Assembly (NCBI GenBank): GCA_030681895.1
Contig: JAUXRI010000133.1
Coordinates: 1 to 33,234, forward strand
Direction: 5' to 3'
From: Myxococcales bacterium
Lineage (GTDB): Bacteria; Myxococcota; Myxococcia; Myxococcales; Myxococcaceae
DNA length: 33,234 nt
Of the stretch, positions 16,123 to 23,738 are shown piece after piece (position 1 is the stretch's first letter; each line of letters starts with the position of its first letter). The notes below the pieces were generated by a model. The model saw only the letters and a program-made list of their open reading frames with translations. It was not told where the DNA came from and made no database searches. The translations under genes and the position numbers were made by a program.

Positions 16123-16179
16123 AGGAGGACCTCCCGTTGCCCGACAGACAGGTGGCCGTTCGTTCTCGACAATGAGCAC

Positions 16180-17793
16180 ATGAAAAAGACCAACGGGTGG
16201 ATGAAGTGGGTCGTCGGCACGTGGTGTTCGGTGCTGCTGGTGATGCTGGGGGTGACGCTCTTCGGAGACAACATCCGGAAGCTGACGGGCGCGAGCGCCG
16301 ATGCGCTGTCAGGTGAAGACAGCGTGTACCCAGCCACGAAGACGTTTCGCACGGGAGGCGTCGACACGAAGAAGAGACTGCTCACGTTCGGTGAGGGCAC
16401 GTACGCCCAGGCCGCTCCCGCTGCGCCTCAGCCGACCGTCCGCCCGAATCAGCTCGTCACCGCCGACGCCGACGCGCTCTCGACCTTCGCCATCGACGTC
16501 GACACGGCGTCGTACACCTATGCGCGCCGACAGCTGAGCTCCGGGCTCCGCGTCGAGCCGTCGACGGTGCGCGTCGAGGAGTGGGTCAACGCGTTCCGTT
16601 ACCAACTCGAGGCGCCGAAGGACGCGCCGTGGGCGATTCACGCAGAAGGCGCACCGTCTCCATTCACCGCTGGCCGCACGCTGCTCAAGGTCGCGCTCCA
16701 GGGCCGGCGCTTCACCAACGCAGAGCGCAAGCCCGCCAACCTCGTCTTCCTCGTCGACACCTCGGGCAGCATGTCGGGCCCCGATCGAATCGACCTCGCA
16801 AAGCGCTCGATGCACCAGCTCGTCGACGCGCTGGACGAACGAGACTCGGTGGCGATCGCGACCTACGCAGGGAGCTCGATGCTGGTGCTGCCAGCGACGA
16901 ACGCTGCGGACGCGATCGACATTCACCGCGCCATCGATCGTTTGAGCGCCGCCGGAGGCACCAGCATGGAGACCGGCATGGTGCTCGCCTACCGCGAGGC
17001 CGCGAAGGGCATTCGTGAAGGCGTCTCGTCGCGGGTGCTCGTCTTCACCGACGGCGACGCGAACATCGGCGCCACGCGCTCGGAGGACATTCTCGCGGCG
17101 GTGAAGAGCCACGTCGACGATGGCGTGACGCTCACCACCGTCGGCTTCGGCATGGGCAACTACCGCGACGACACGCTCGAGCAGTTGGCCGACAAGGGGA
17201 ACGGACAGAGCCTGTACATCGACGGCGCCGCTGAAATGGAGCGCGTGTTCTCGACTCAGAACCTCGCCGGCCTGCTGCAAGTCATCTCGAAGGACGTGAA
17301 GGTGCAGGTCGACTTCGACACGAAGGTCGTGCGCCGCTACCGCTTGCTCGGGTACGAGAATCGGGCCGTGCGCGACGAGGACTTCCGCAACGACGCGGTC
17401 GACGGCGGAGAGCTGCACGCGGGGCACGCGGTGACGGCGTTGTACGAGCTCGAGCTGACCGGCGTTCAGGGCGCTCTTGGGACCGTCTCGGTGCGTGGCA
17501 AACAGCCCGGCAACGGCGCCGCGTTCGAGGTGTCTTCGGCCATCGGGCCGCAGGTGCTGACGAGCAGCGTGAACGACGCGTCGGCCGACTTCCGCTTCGC
17601 GACCGCGGTGGCGATGGCGGCTGACGTGCTGCGCGGCAACCCGGCGGCTGGCGTGACGCTGCGTGAAGCGAAGGCGCTCGCTGAGACCGCGTCCTCCGAC
17701 TGGCCCGAGCGGCGCGAGTTCGTCGGGCTGCTCGAGCGCGCCTTGTCGGGTGAGGCTCCGCGTCCCAGCACGCCGTCGGCGTACCTGTACTGA
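16180..17793 (+). CDS. YfbK-like von Willebrand factor A protein
   Basis: 537 residues. An N-terminal membrane anchor (about 8-28, WMKWVVGTWCSVLLVMLGVTLF) precedes a linker and the vWF_A N-terminal domain found in YfbK-like proteins (FAIDVDTASYTYARR, WVNAFRYQ). A vWA domain follows, with an intact metal-ion-dependent adhesion site: DxSxS as Asp193, Ser195, Ser197 (VDTSGSMS), the Thr of AAGGTSMETGM, and the Asp of VFTDGDANIG. After about residue 365 comes the C-terminal domain usual in this family (DUF3520-like), ending in SDWPERREFVGLLERAL. It should bind a divalent metal and a protein ligand outside the cytoplasmic membrane. It is the first gene of an operon whose next member is its own vWA-less paralogue. 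Confidence 0.92.
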   Translation: MKKTNGWMKWVVGTWCSVLLVMLGVTLFGDNIRKLTGASADALSGEDSVYPATKTFRTGGVDTKKRLLTFGEGTYAQAAPAAPQPTVRPNQLVTADADALSTFAIDVDTASYTYARRQLSSGLRVEPSTVRVEEWVNAFRYQLEAPKDAPWAIHAEGAPSPFTAGRTLLKVALQGRRFTNAERKPANLVFLVDTSGSMSGPDRIDLAKRSMHQLVDALDERDSVAIATYAGSSMLVLPATNAADAIDIHRAIDRLSAAGGTSMETGMVLAYREAAKGIREGVSSRVLVFTDGDANIGATRSEDILAAVKSHVDDGVTLTTVGFGMGNYRDDTLEQLADKGNGQSLYIDGAAEMERVFSTQNLAGLLQVISKDVKVQVDFDTKVVRRYRLLGYENRAVRDEDFRNDAVDGGELHAGHAVTALYELELTGVQGALGTVSVRGKQPGNGAAFEVSSAIGPQVLTSSVNDASADFRFATAVAMAADVLRGNPAAGVTLREAKALAETASSDWPERREFVGLLERALSGEAPRPSTPSAYLY

Positions 17794-17803
17794 GGAGCGC
17801 GCG

Positions 17804-18643
17804 ATGGAACATGCTCGCGCCGTCGCAGTCGCCGCAGCCGCGCTGGTCGGGGCGTCGCTCGCCTGGCAGCTCACCCTGCTGACTCCGGCTTCGCGCCAAC
17901 TGAGCCTCACGCCGGCGCCGGTGCAACGGCTGTTCGATGGCCGCACCGAGTACCAGGCCTCACTCCCGAACGTGCGGACCCGGGAGCCGGTCGACGAGAC
18001 CGCGTGGGTCAATGCGTTCCGCTCCGACGAGCCAGGTCCGCTCGAAGGCGCCGTCGCGCGAATCAACGTCGAAGGAGTGCCTTCTCCGCTGGGGCCCGAC
18101 GCCCTCGTGCTTCGGGTCTCGGTGCAGGCACGGCGCACCGGCCCACCTGGAGCGGTCCTTCGCAAGGCCTGGCTCCGGGTGTCGCTCTTCGAAGACGAGG
18201 CTGCGGCGTGGATGAGACCCGCGCGCACCTCGTGGCATCCAGCGTCGGAGCCGGCCGAATACGTGATGGACGAGCTGGCCGTCGGCGAGACGCGCACCGT
18301 CTTCCTTCACGTCGACCCAACGCGGCGCTTCGGGAGTTCACTGGGAGTCGTCGAGGTCGGTGGGCTCGATGGAACGACCGGCGCAGACGTGTCGTTGCGA
18401 GCGCCGCTCGCGAGGAGCGCCTTCCACAGCGCTCTCGCGGATGCCTCGTCGGACTTCCGCTTCTTGACGGCAGTGATGCTCGCGGCCAGAGCCGTCGGCC
18501 ATCCGGGCGAGGTCGACCTCGCAGACGTCGAGCAGCTCCTCGCGGACTCGGCGCTCGGCATTCCAGAGCGCGAGGCGTTCGTCGCGAACGGCGTTCCCTC
18601 TCAGGTAGGCCTCATGGGGACGTACAGAGGAGAAGGCTACTGA
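17804..18643 (+). CDS. Paralogue of the preceding vWA protein with the vWA domain missing
   Basis: 279 residues with an N-terminal hydrophobic anchor (AVAVAAAALVGASLAW). It shares the flanking domains of the upstream protein. WVNAFR and EGVPSP (EGAPSP upstream), then VSVQARR (VALQGRR), match the N-terminal domain. DASSDFRFLTAVMLAA (DASADFRFATAVAMAA) and GIPEREAFV (DWPERREFV) match the C-terminal domain. Between them the roughly 190-residue vWA domain with its MIDAS is absent, replaced by a short stretch with no metal site. The ATG has GAGGAG overlapping the upstream TGA, so the two are translated together. It may act as a partner or competitor of the full-length protein; that is inference. 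Confidence 0.82.
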   Translation: MEHARAVAVAAAALVGASLAWQLTLLTPASRQLSLTPAPVQRLFDGRTEYQASLPNVRTREPVDETAWVNAFRSDEPGPLEGAVARINVEGVPSPLGPDALVLRVSVQARRTGPPGAVLRKAWLRVSLFEDEAAAWMRPARTSWHPASEPAEYVMDELAVGETRTVFLHVDPTRRFGSSLGVVEVGGLDGTTGADVSLRAPLARSAFHSALADASSDFRFLTAVMLAARAVGHPGEVDLADVEQLLADSALGIPEREAFVANGVPSQVGLMGTYRGEGY

Positions 18644-18675
18644 GGCGTCTTTGCACCTCAGCCGGCGGTCCGGGG

Positions 18676-18709
18676 TCTCCCGTTCACACTCGAGCCGGGA
18701 GGGCTCCCT
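18676..18709 (+). promoter_or_regulatory. Shine-Dalgarno inside a possible hairpin before the lipoprotein gene
   Basis: The Shine-Dalgarno GGGAGGG (18697-18703) stands 8 nt before the ATG at 18712. CTCCCG at 18677-18682 is complementary to CGGGAG at 18696-18701. GGGA/TCCC just around it could pair as well. Either structure would hide the ribosome site and tune translation of the last gene in the operon. Confidence 0.3.
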
Positions 18710-18711
18710 TC

Positions 18712-19266
18712 ATGAAGAACGTCATCATCGCCGCGGTCGTCGCCTCGTCATTCCTCGCTGGTTGCAAGAAGGACGCACCGGCAGCGGTCGAGGTGCCGAA
18801 GCCTGCCGCTCCAGCCGCGGTCGTCGAGGCGCCGAAGCCCCCGCCCCCCGCCGCGGCGTCGTGGGTCGTCCTCGAGAAGCTCGGCGCGAAGATCGAGATG
18901 CCCGCCGGCGCGAAGGCTGAAGACACCTCGGCCGACGCCGCGAACTACTCGGTCGCTCCTGAGGACTACTCGTTCACCGTGATGGTCTCGACGGTCACCG
19001 AGGCGTACCCGTCGACGTACGAGGCGGCCGTCGACGAAGTGAAGAAGATGACGAACGGCTTCAAGGCCTTCACGAAGAACGAGAAGACGGCCGACGGCTG
19101 GGTCCTCGAGTTCGAAGGCGAAAGCATGATGGACAAGTCGCCGCTGTACGGCGTCGTGGTGCGCAAGAAGCTCGGCGAGAAGTCGATCGAGTGTTCGCGC
19201 AACGAGTCGAGCAAGGCGGCGCGCGACAGCGTCGAGAAGGCGTGCCTCTCGCTCGCGGCGAAGTGA
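18712..19266 (+). CDS. Lipoprotein, 184 aa
   Basis: The signal peptide MKNVIIAAVVASSFLAGC has lipobox LAGC and Cys18. Lys at +2 and +3 favours the outer membrane. A Pro/Ala/Val-rich spacer (to about residue 48) precedes a globular domain of about 135 residues with alternating strand-like and helical segments (EKLGAKIEMPAG, DYSFTVMVSTVTEAYPSTYEAAVDEVKKM, DGWVLEFEGES) and one Cys pair (IECSRN, KACLSL). It lies 68 bp after the vWA-less paralogue on the same strand and may be the envelope partner of that pair. I recognise no named family. Confidence 0.85.
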   Translation: MKNVIIAAVVASSFLAGCKKDAPAAVEVPKPAAPAAVVEAPKPPPPAAASWVVLEKLGAKIEMPAGAKAEDTSADAANYSVAPEDYSFTVMVSTVTEAYPSTYEAAVDEVKKMTNGFKAFTKNEKTADGWVLEFEGESMMDKSPLYGVVVRKKLGEKSIECSRNESSKAARDSVEKACLSLAAK

Positions 19267-19297
19267 TTTCGGCGTCGCACGGGGTATGACGGGCGCC

Positions 19298-20164
19298 ATG
19301 GCCTGGTTGTCCGTCACCGTCGATGTGCCCGAAGTCGAGTCGGAGTGGATTCAGACGTTGCTCACCGAGGCCGGCGCGTCTGGCCTCGAGGTGCGTGACG
19401 CGGCGACCCCGGCGTTGCCTGGCGTGCGGGCTCCGGCCAAGGGCGACGCGGTGGTCATCGGCTACTACGACGATCAGGTCGACGCTGATGACGCTGTCGC
19501 GGCAGTGAAGGCGCACCTTCCCAACGCGCCCGTCGTCGTCGAGGCCGTCGTCGAGCAGGACTGGAGCGTCAGCTGGCGTGAGCGCATCAAGTCGGTGACG
19601 GTCGGCCGGCTGTGGGTCGGGCCGCCGTGGGAGAAGGCCACCGCGCCCGCCGACAAGGTGTGTCTCTTCATCGAGCCGAAGATGGCGTTCGGCACGGGCG
19701 ATCACCCGACGACGTCGCTGTGCCTCGCGGCGGTGGATGCGTACCTGTCGGCGAACCCCGGCTGCTCGGTGCTCGACGTGGGCATGGGCACGGGCGTGTT
19801 GGCGTTCGCGGCGAAGAAGCTCGGGAGCGGACTCACCGTCGGGGTCGACAACGATCCCATCTCGGTCGAGCTCGCGAAGGAATGCGCTGAGGAGAACGGG
19901 ATCTCGGGGCTCGAGTTGTCGGGGAAGACGCTGAAGGAGATCGGCGGCACGTTCGATCTCGTGCTGGCGAACATTCTCGCGAACACGCTCATCGACCTGG
20001 CGCCGCTCATCGTGCCGAAGGTGAAGCAGCGGCTGGTGATGGCGGGCGTGCTCGTGCACCAGGCTGATGAGGTGAAGAAGGCGTACGTGTCGCGCGGGCT
20101 GCAGAGCGCGGGCGAGGTCGTCGAGGGCGAGTGGATTCGCATCGACATGATTCGGCCGGGATGA
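19298..20164 (+). CDS. prmA: Ribosomal protein L11 methyltransferase
   Basis: 288 residues, the usual PrmA length. PrmA trimethylates lysines and the N-terminus of ribosomal protein L11 using SAM. The N-terminal L11-recognition domain (MAWLSVTV, LLTEAGASGLEV, QDWSVSWRERIK) is joined to a Rossmann methyltransferase with AFGTGDHPTT, LDVGMGTGVLAFAAKKLG (SAM motif I) and VLANILANTLIDLAP. The ATG at 19298 is preferred over 19286 because family N-termini begin with a MxWxxL-like strand. TATGAC lies 7 nt upstream and no good Shine-Dalgarno is seen. Its TGA overlaps the ATG of rsmE. Confidence 0.95.
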   Translation: MAWLSVTVDVPEVESEWIQTLLTEAGASGLEVRDAATPALPGVRAPAKGDAVVIGYYDDQVDADDAVAAVKAHLPNAPVVVEAVVEQDWSVSWRERIKSVTVGRLWVGPPWEKATAPADKVCLFIEPKMAFGTGDHPTTSLCLAAVDAYLSANPGCSVLDVGMGTGVLAFAAKKLGSGLTVGVDNDPISVELAKECAEENGISGLELSGKTLKEIGGTFDLVLANILANTLIDLAPLIVPKVKQRLVMAGVLVHQADEVKKAYVSRGLQSAGEVVEGEWIRIDMIRPG

Positions 20165-20877
20165 AGCGGGTTCTGCTCCCAGAGGCGGCGGCGGGCTCGA
20201 TGCGGGTGACCGGGCCGCGTTTTCACCATCTGGCGATCGTCCTGCGTGTGCGGGCGGAGGAAGCGCTCGAGGTGTTCGATGGGCGCGGGCAGGTGTTCGA
20301 CGCAAAGGTGGTGTCGGTCGAGGCTGACGCGTTGACGGTGCAGCTGGGCGCGCCACGAGCTGTTCCTCCGCCGCGCCGGGTGACGGTGGTGCAGGGGCTG
20401 CCGAAGGCCGACAAGCTCGAGCTCGTGCTTCAGAAGGGCACGGAGCTGGGCGCGAGCGCGTTCTGGCCGGTGGCGATGAAGCGGTGTGTGGTGAAGCTCG
20501 ATGGCAAGGAAGAGAAGAAGCTCGAGCGGTGGCGGCGCATCGTCGAGGAAGCCGCGAGGCAGTGTGGGCGCGCCGATGTGCCTGAGGTGCTCGAGCCCGT
20601 GCGCCTCTCCGACGTCGCGCTGACAGACACCACGGTGCTGGTGCTCGATGAAGCAGAGCGTTCGTTGCCGCTCTCCGACGCCGTGCGGAGCGTCGAGGCG
20701 ACGCGGTCGCTAGCGCTCGTCGTCGGGCCGGAAGGCGGGCTCGACCGTTCAGAGGTCGACGCGCTCGTCTCGCATGGCGCGCTGGCAGTGACGCTGGGAC
20801 CGAACGTTCTGCGCACCGAGACGGCAGCGTTGGCTGCGTTGGCAGTCATTCGGCATCTCGATGGACTGTTGGGCTGA
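20161..20877 (+). CDS. rsmE: 16S rRNA (uracil-1498-N3)-methyltransferase
   Basis: 238 residues. RsmE methylates N3 of U1498 of 16S rRNA in the assembled small subunit. A PUA-like N-terminal domain (HHLAIVLRVRAEEALEVFDGRG) precedes a SPOUT domain with a trefoil knot: KLELVLQKGTELG, RWRRIVEEAARQCGR, VVGPEGGLDRSEVD and LGPNVLRTETAALAAL, all diagnostic. ATG overlaps the prmA stop (ATGA), so the two are coupled. The gene converges on the toxin remnant with 10 bp between them. Confidence 0.96.
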   Translation: MKRVLLPEAAAGSMRVTGPRFHHLAIVLRVRAEEALEVFDGRGQVFDAKVVSVEADALTVQLGAPRAVPPPRRVTVVQGLPKADKLELVLQKGTELGASAFWPVAMKRCVVKLDGKEEKKLERWRRIVEEAARQCGRADVPEVLEPVRLSDVALTDTTVLVLDEAERSLPLSDAVRSVEATRSLALVVGPEGGLDRSEVDALVSHGALAVTLGPNVLRTETAALAALAVIRHLDGLLG

Positions 20878-20887
20878 GAGACTGAAC

Positions 20888-21069
20888 TCACAGCTTCGGC
20901 GGTCGAGCGCGGAACTGACTCCACACATCGAGGACCTTCACCACGCCGAGCGCGCCATCCACCACGAAGTAGAAGTGCAGCTTCGTCTTCCTCGCCGGCA
21001 CCCGGTAGATGGTGCGACGCGAAGTGCGACGAGCGACCGGCGCAGACGTTGGGGCTGCACGACCCGCAT
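20888..21069 (-). pseudogene. Decayed ParE/RelE-type toxin
   Basis: The frame ending at 20888 encodes an intact C-terminal half of a ParE/RelE-family toxin: RRTIYRVPARKTKLHFYFVV, then a strand ending VWSQFRARPPKL. In this family an RR...RTxYHxYYxV strand is followed by VxVLAVWxxxRGRGPxL. Only about 60 codons fit between this stop and the antitoxin stop, while complete toxins have about 95-110 residues. An ATG 2 nt after the antitoxin stop (21069, MRVVQPQRL) fits a toxin start but is in a different frame and stops after 43 codons. A central deletion with a frameshift is the simplest reading. The product should be non-functional. Confidence 0.7.
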
Positions 21070-21071
21070 CG

Positions 21072-21314
21072 CTACTTGAGGGCCCGAAGCTCGGCGAGGG
21101 CGACTTCCACGGGGATGCCCTCCGTCGACTCAGCTTCATCCATCGCGGTCTGAAGGGCCGCCCAGTCCTCATCGGAAACATCCCAGGTCGATTCGTCGTC
21201 GTTGGCGACAGCGCGAACCATCACCTCGACGCGAGCGCCCTCGGGCAACCCGACGTCGGGGTCGACCACCAGCGTGTTGCCCACCACGGTCGCCTTCACT
21301 CGCATAGCCGTCAT
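21072..21314 (-). CDS. Antitoxin-like protein of a type II toxin-antitoxin pair
   Basis: 80 residues. The N-terminus (MRVKATVVGNTLVVDPDVGLPEGARVEVMV) is a short beta unit like the AF2212/DUF104-type antitoxin domain. The acidic C-terminal helical part (SDEDWAALQTAMDEAESTEGIPVEVALAELRALK) matches the toxin-wrapping tails of antitoxins that pair with ParE/RelE toxins. The ATG at 21314 has a perfect GAGGAGG 8 nt upstream; the second Met, three codons on, is an alternative. The partner toxin downstream is a remnant, so this is probably an orphan antitoxin that may still neutralise related toxins. Confidence 0.75.
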   Translation of the reverse strand: MTAMRVKATVVGNTLVVDPDVGLPEGARVEVMVRAVANDDESTWDVSDEDWAALQTAMDEAESTEGIPVEVALAELRALK

Positions 21315-21327
21315 TGTGCGGGCCTCC

Positions 21328-21423
21328 TCACCCGTCGCGCAACCTGGCTGACTCGTCGTGCTCCTTGGGCAGCGTGTCGAGCACCTCTTCATCTGCTGCC
21401 AGCTCGAGAAGGGTGTAGCGCAC
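21328..21423 (-). CDS. Possible 31-aa ORF upstream of the antitoxin
   Basis: The GTG at 21423 (GGGAAG about 8 nt upstream) opens a 31-codon frame whose product (MRYTLLELAADEEVLDTLPK, then EHDESARLRDG) has protein-like, acidic composition. Its TGA abuts the antitoxin Shine-Dalgarno. The frame also continues open some way upstream of the GTG, so it may be the remnant of a larger lost gene. Weakly supported. Confidence 0.25.
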   Translation of the reverse strand: MRYTLLELAADEEVLDTLPKEHDESARLRDG

Positions 21424-21484
21424 AGTGACGTCTTCCCGCCTCGACGTGCCGGCGACGCGCCGGTTGAGGTCGTGCTGGAGCGCG

Positions 21485-21871
21485 CTATCTGGAACGCTTG
21501 CTCTTCACGACGCATCGAGAGTTCTCGCACGCTGAATCACAAGGACGACATGGCATGTGCCGACGCGAGCAAGCGGCTGCCGCGTTCGAGATCAAACTCG
21601 TGCCGGCATCACTCCATCGCCACGCTCGATTGAGGGGAATGCAGCATCCGGCCTGGCCGTGCATCACGACCGGCATCGCGAGGCACTGGTCATTCACTTC
21701 ACAGCTCGCCTCAAGGTGCGCCATGGCCTCCAGTCTTCCCACTGCCCGACCACACTCTGTCATCTCGTCTTGAAGTACCTGCGGCTCAAGCGGAGGAGTC
21801 GCAGCGCGCGCTCGTCCGTCGTGAACCGTGCACGAAGCAACGAGCAACATGGCGACCGAGAACAGCGCCAT
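21485..21871 (-). CDS. Cys-rich lipoprotein, 128 aa
   Basis: The start at 21871 gives a signal peptide MALFSVAMLLVASC (lipobox VASC, Cys14), with AAGAAGG just upstream of the ATG; an ATG at 21955 would add a non-signal extension. The mature protein has the spaced-Cys layout common in myxobacterial lipoproteins (CEVNDQCLAMPV, GCCIPLN, ACSRRH, CRPCDSACENSRC), suggesting a compact disulfide-rich domain. There is a short basic tail (KSKRSR). It could share a promoter with the antitoxin gene downstream. Function unknown. Confidence 0.7.
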   Translation of the reverse strand: MALFSVAMLLVASCTVHDGRARAATPPLEPQVLQDEMTECGRAVGRLEAMAHLEASCEVNDQCLAMPVVMHGQAGCCIPLNRAWRWSDAGTSLISNAAAACSRRHMPCRPCDSACENSRCVVKSKRSR

Positions 21872-22056
21872 CGAGCCTTCTTTGTTGGCATCGATGGATG
21901 TCACCCGACGATCATTCTCGAGGTCGCGCGACCTCTGCCAGCACGTCGTGCTCACTCATCAATGCTCTAGCGCCACTGAACCACCCTCGTCGCCCGTTCG
22001 TGTAGGCACGTGTAGGTTTTCTTGCTCACACCCCCAAGTCGTCGTCTCATCAGCCC
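21872..22056. other. 185-bp divergent intergenic region
   Basis: This region lies between the lipoprotein gene (minus) and the RDD gene (plus). It holds a direct repeat, CGTGTAGG at 21999-22006 and 22009-22016, about 50 bp before the RDD start. No -35/-10 pair or hairpin is convincing. Confidence 0.4.
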
Positions 22057-23709
22057 GTGAGCAACGATCCAAAGAACAAGCCGCTCGACCCCGCGCCGAC
22101 CGAGACGCCCGACATCCTCCAGCGCGATCTCAACCTCGATCGTCGCACGCGACCGGTCCCCTCGTTCGACCAGCTCAAGACGAACGTCGTGCCTCCGAGC
22201 CGCACCGACGTCGCCACCACCCAACCTGGAATTCCCGGACCGTTCGCGAAGCCGCCCGCCGCGCCGCCGCAGCCAGCACGCCCCCCGCTCGGCAACATGG
22301 CGCCCGGTCAGCCCGCGCGGCAGCCCACGCACTTCGAGCTCGCAGCGACAGCCCAGACTCCACGCCAGGCGATGGCGCAGGCACGACCTCAGGTGACAGC
22401 GCAGCCCGCCACGTCAGTCCCCACGCCGCAGGTGACGCGCGCTCCGGTGAACGCAGCGCCGCCGGGCCTTCAGCCACGCGCACCGCTCGCTGCGCCGACC
22501 CAGCCGCCGCCGCAACGCGCCGCACCGCCGCCGCAACGGGCTCCTGTCGCGCCACCGCAAGCCCAGCGCGCGCCCGCGCCGCCGCCTCCGCGCACGGCCG
22601 GACCCGTCACGATTCCCGAGGGGCCTCCCGTCGCGCCTCCACGCGCCGCCGTTCCCGCAGCGCCACCGCGCGCCGCGCCGCCGCCCGACGCCACGCGCCC
22701 CGGCATCGCGCCCCGACAAGCGCCGCCGTCACCCACCGACTGGGCCGCGCGCACCGCCGTGCCGAATGGAACCGGCCAGGACGCGCCGACCGCCGCGATG
22801 CAGGCCATCGGTCCGAAGCTCACCGTCGCGAACGCGATGCAGGGGGCCACCATCCCATCCGGCCCGCAGCGCCCCGTCTCGTACGCGCCGGCGCACCAGC
22901 CCGTCGCGCGCGCTCCCGAGCCGGAACAGCTCGAGCACCCGACGACACCGAACCGCCCCGTCGTCGCCCGGCCCGCGCCCGTTCAGCCCTCGTTTCAGGA
23001 GCTGCCGCAGGCGATGCCGAGCCACCTCATCGTCACCCAGCCCGGCTTCCCGAACCCCTACCCGGCGCAGCGTGGCCAACCGGTCGCTGCGACGAAGACG
23101 AGCCTCGAGACCGCGCCGCCCGCAGGCCCGACCCGGGTGCTCGAAGGCCACGCGCCTGCGCAACCGGCGATGCCCATCTTCACCCCGCCTGACTTCGGAG
23201 AAGTGCCCGCCTTCGAGAGCGCCGCCGCTCCGAGCGAGCCGGCCGAGTCGCTCGACGAAGCCGTCGATGGAGACGTGCTCGCCGCGCCCGCGTCGCTCTG
23301 GCGGCGCACCTTCGCCTGGCTGTTCGATCTCTCGGTCATCGCCGTCGTCGTCTCCGCCTTCTTCGGCGCCGCGCTCGCCGTCATCGGCCGCCCCAGCCCG
23401 TCGCTGCTGTTGTCGGTCGCGGTGCCGGCGCTCGGCGTCGTCGGCTTCGTCGCCTTCGTCTACACGACGCTCTTCGCGTTCCTCTGGCACGGCCGCACGC
23501 CGGGTCGCCGCATCCTCGGCATTCACCTCGTCGACGCCTCAGGCCACGCGCCGCGTGCCGGCCGGGCCCTCGTTCGCGCCGCGCTGTCGCTCGCCAGCTT
23601 CGCCCTCTTCCTCTCGGGGTTCTGGCTGGCCCTCTTCGACCGCCGCGGCCAGACGCTGCACGACAAACTCACGTCGACCTTCGTGGTGCGATTGAAACCC
23701 GCCGTTTGA
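22057..23709 (+). CDS. RDD-family membrane protein with very long Pro-rich N-terminus
   Basis: 550 residues from a GTG. The first 400 or so are extremely Pro/Ala/Gln-rich and surely disordered. They hold an acidic/basic leader (LQRDLNLDRRTRPVP) and many short repeats of the PPQRAP/AAPP kind. The last 140 residues are an RDD domain: WRRTFAWLFDLSVIAVVV (the Arg and Asp of the family name), FLWHGRTPGRRILGIHLVDASG, and FDRRGQTLHDKLTSTFVV, with three or more membrane helices between. RDD proteins are inner-membrane proteins, some with transport roles. Here the huge cytoplasmic arm suggests a docking or scaffold function. The next gene starts 29 nt after the stop. Confidence 0.87.
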   Translation: MSNDPKNKPLDPAPTETPDILQRDLNLDRRTRPVPSFDQLKTNVVPPSRTDVATTQPGIPGPFAKPPAAPPQPARPPLGNMAPGQPARQPTHFELAATAQTPRQAMAQARPQVTAQPATSVPTPQVTRAPVNAAPPGLQPRAPLAAPTQPPPQRAAPPPQRAPVAPPQAQRAPAPPPPRTAGPVTIPEGPPVAPPRAAVPAAPPRAAPPPDATRPGIAPRQAPPSPTDWAARTAVPNGTGQDAPTAAMQAIGPKLTVANAMQGATIPSGPQRPVSYAPAHQPVARAPEPEQLEHPTTPNRPVVARPAPVQPSFQELPQAMPSHLIVTQPGFPNPYPAQRGQPVAATKTSLETAPPAGPTRVLEGHAPAQPAMPIFTPPDFGEVPAFESAAAPSEPAESLDEAVDGDVLAAPASLWRRTFAWLFDLSVIAVVVSAFFGAALAVIGRPSPSLLLSVAVPALGVVGFVAFVYTTLFAFLWHGRTPGRRILGIHLVDASGHAPRAGRALVRAALSLASFALFLSGFWLALFDRRGQTLHDKLTSTFVVRLKPAV

Positions 23710-23738
23710 CGCAACACAGGCTAGAACCACAACCTCTC

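Noticed and set aside
16309..18297. 662-codon minus-strand frame opposite the vWA operon
   Set aside because: Arg/Val/His-rich shadow of two well-supported genes that carry clear domain motifs.
21828..23192. 454-codon frame overlapping the RDD gene
   Set aside because: Arg/Ala/Ser-rich alternative frame of the Pro-rich arm; the frame with the RDD domain is the real one.
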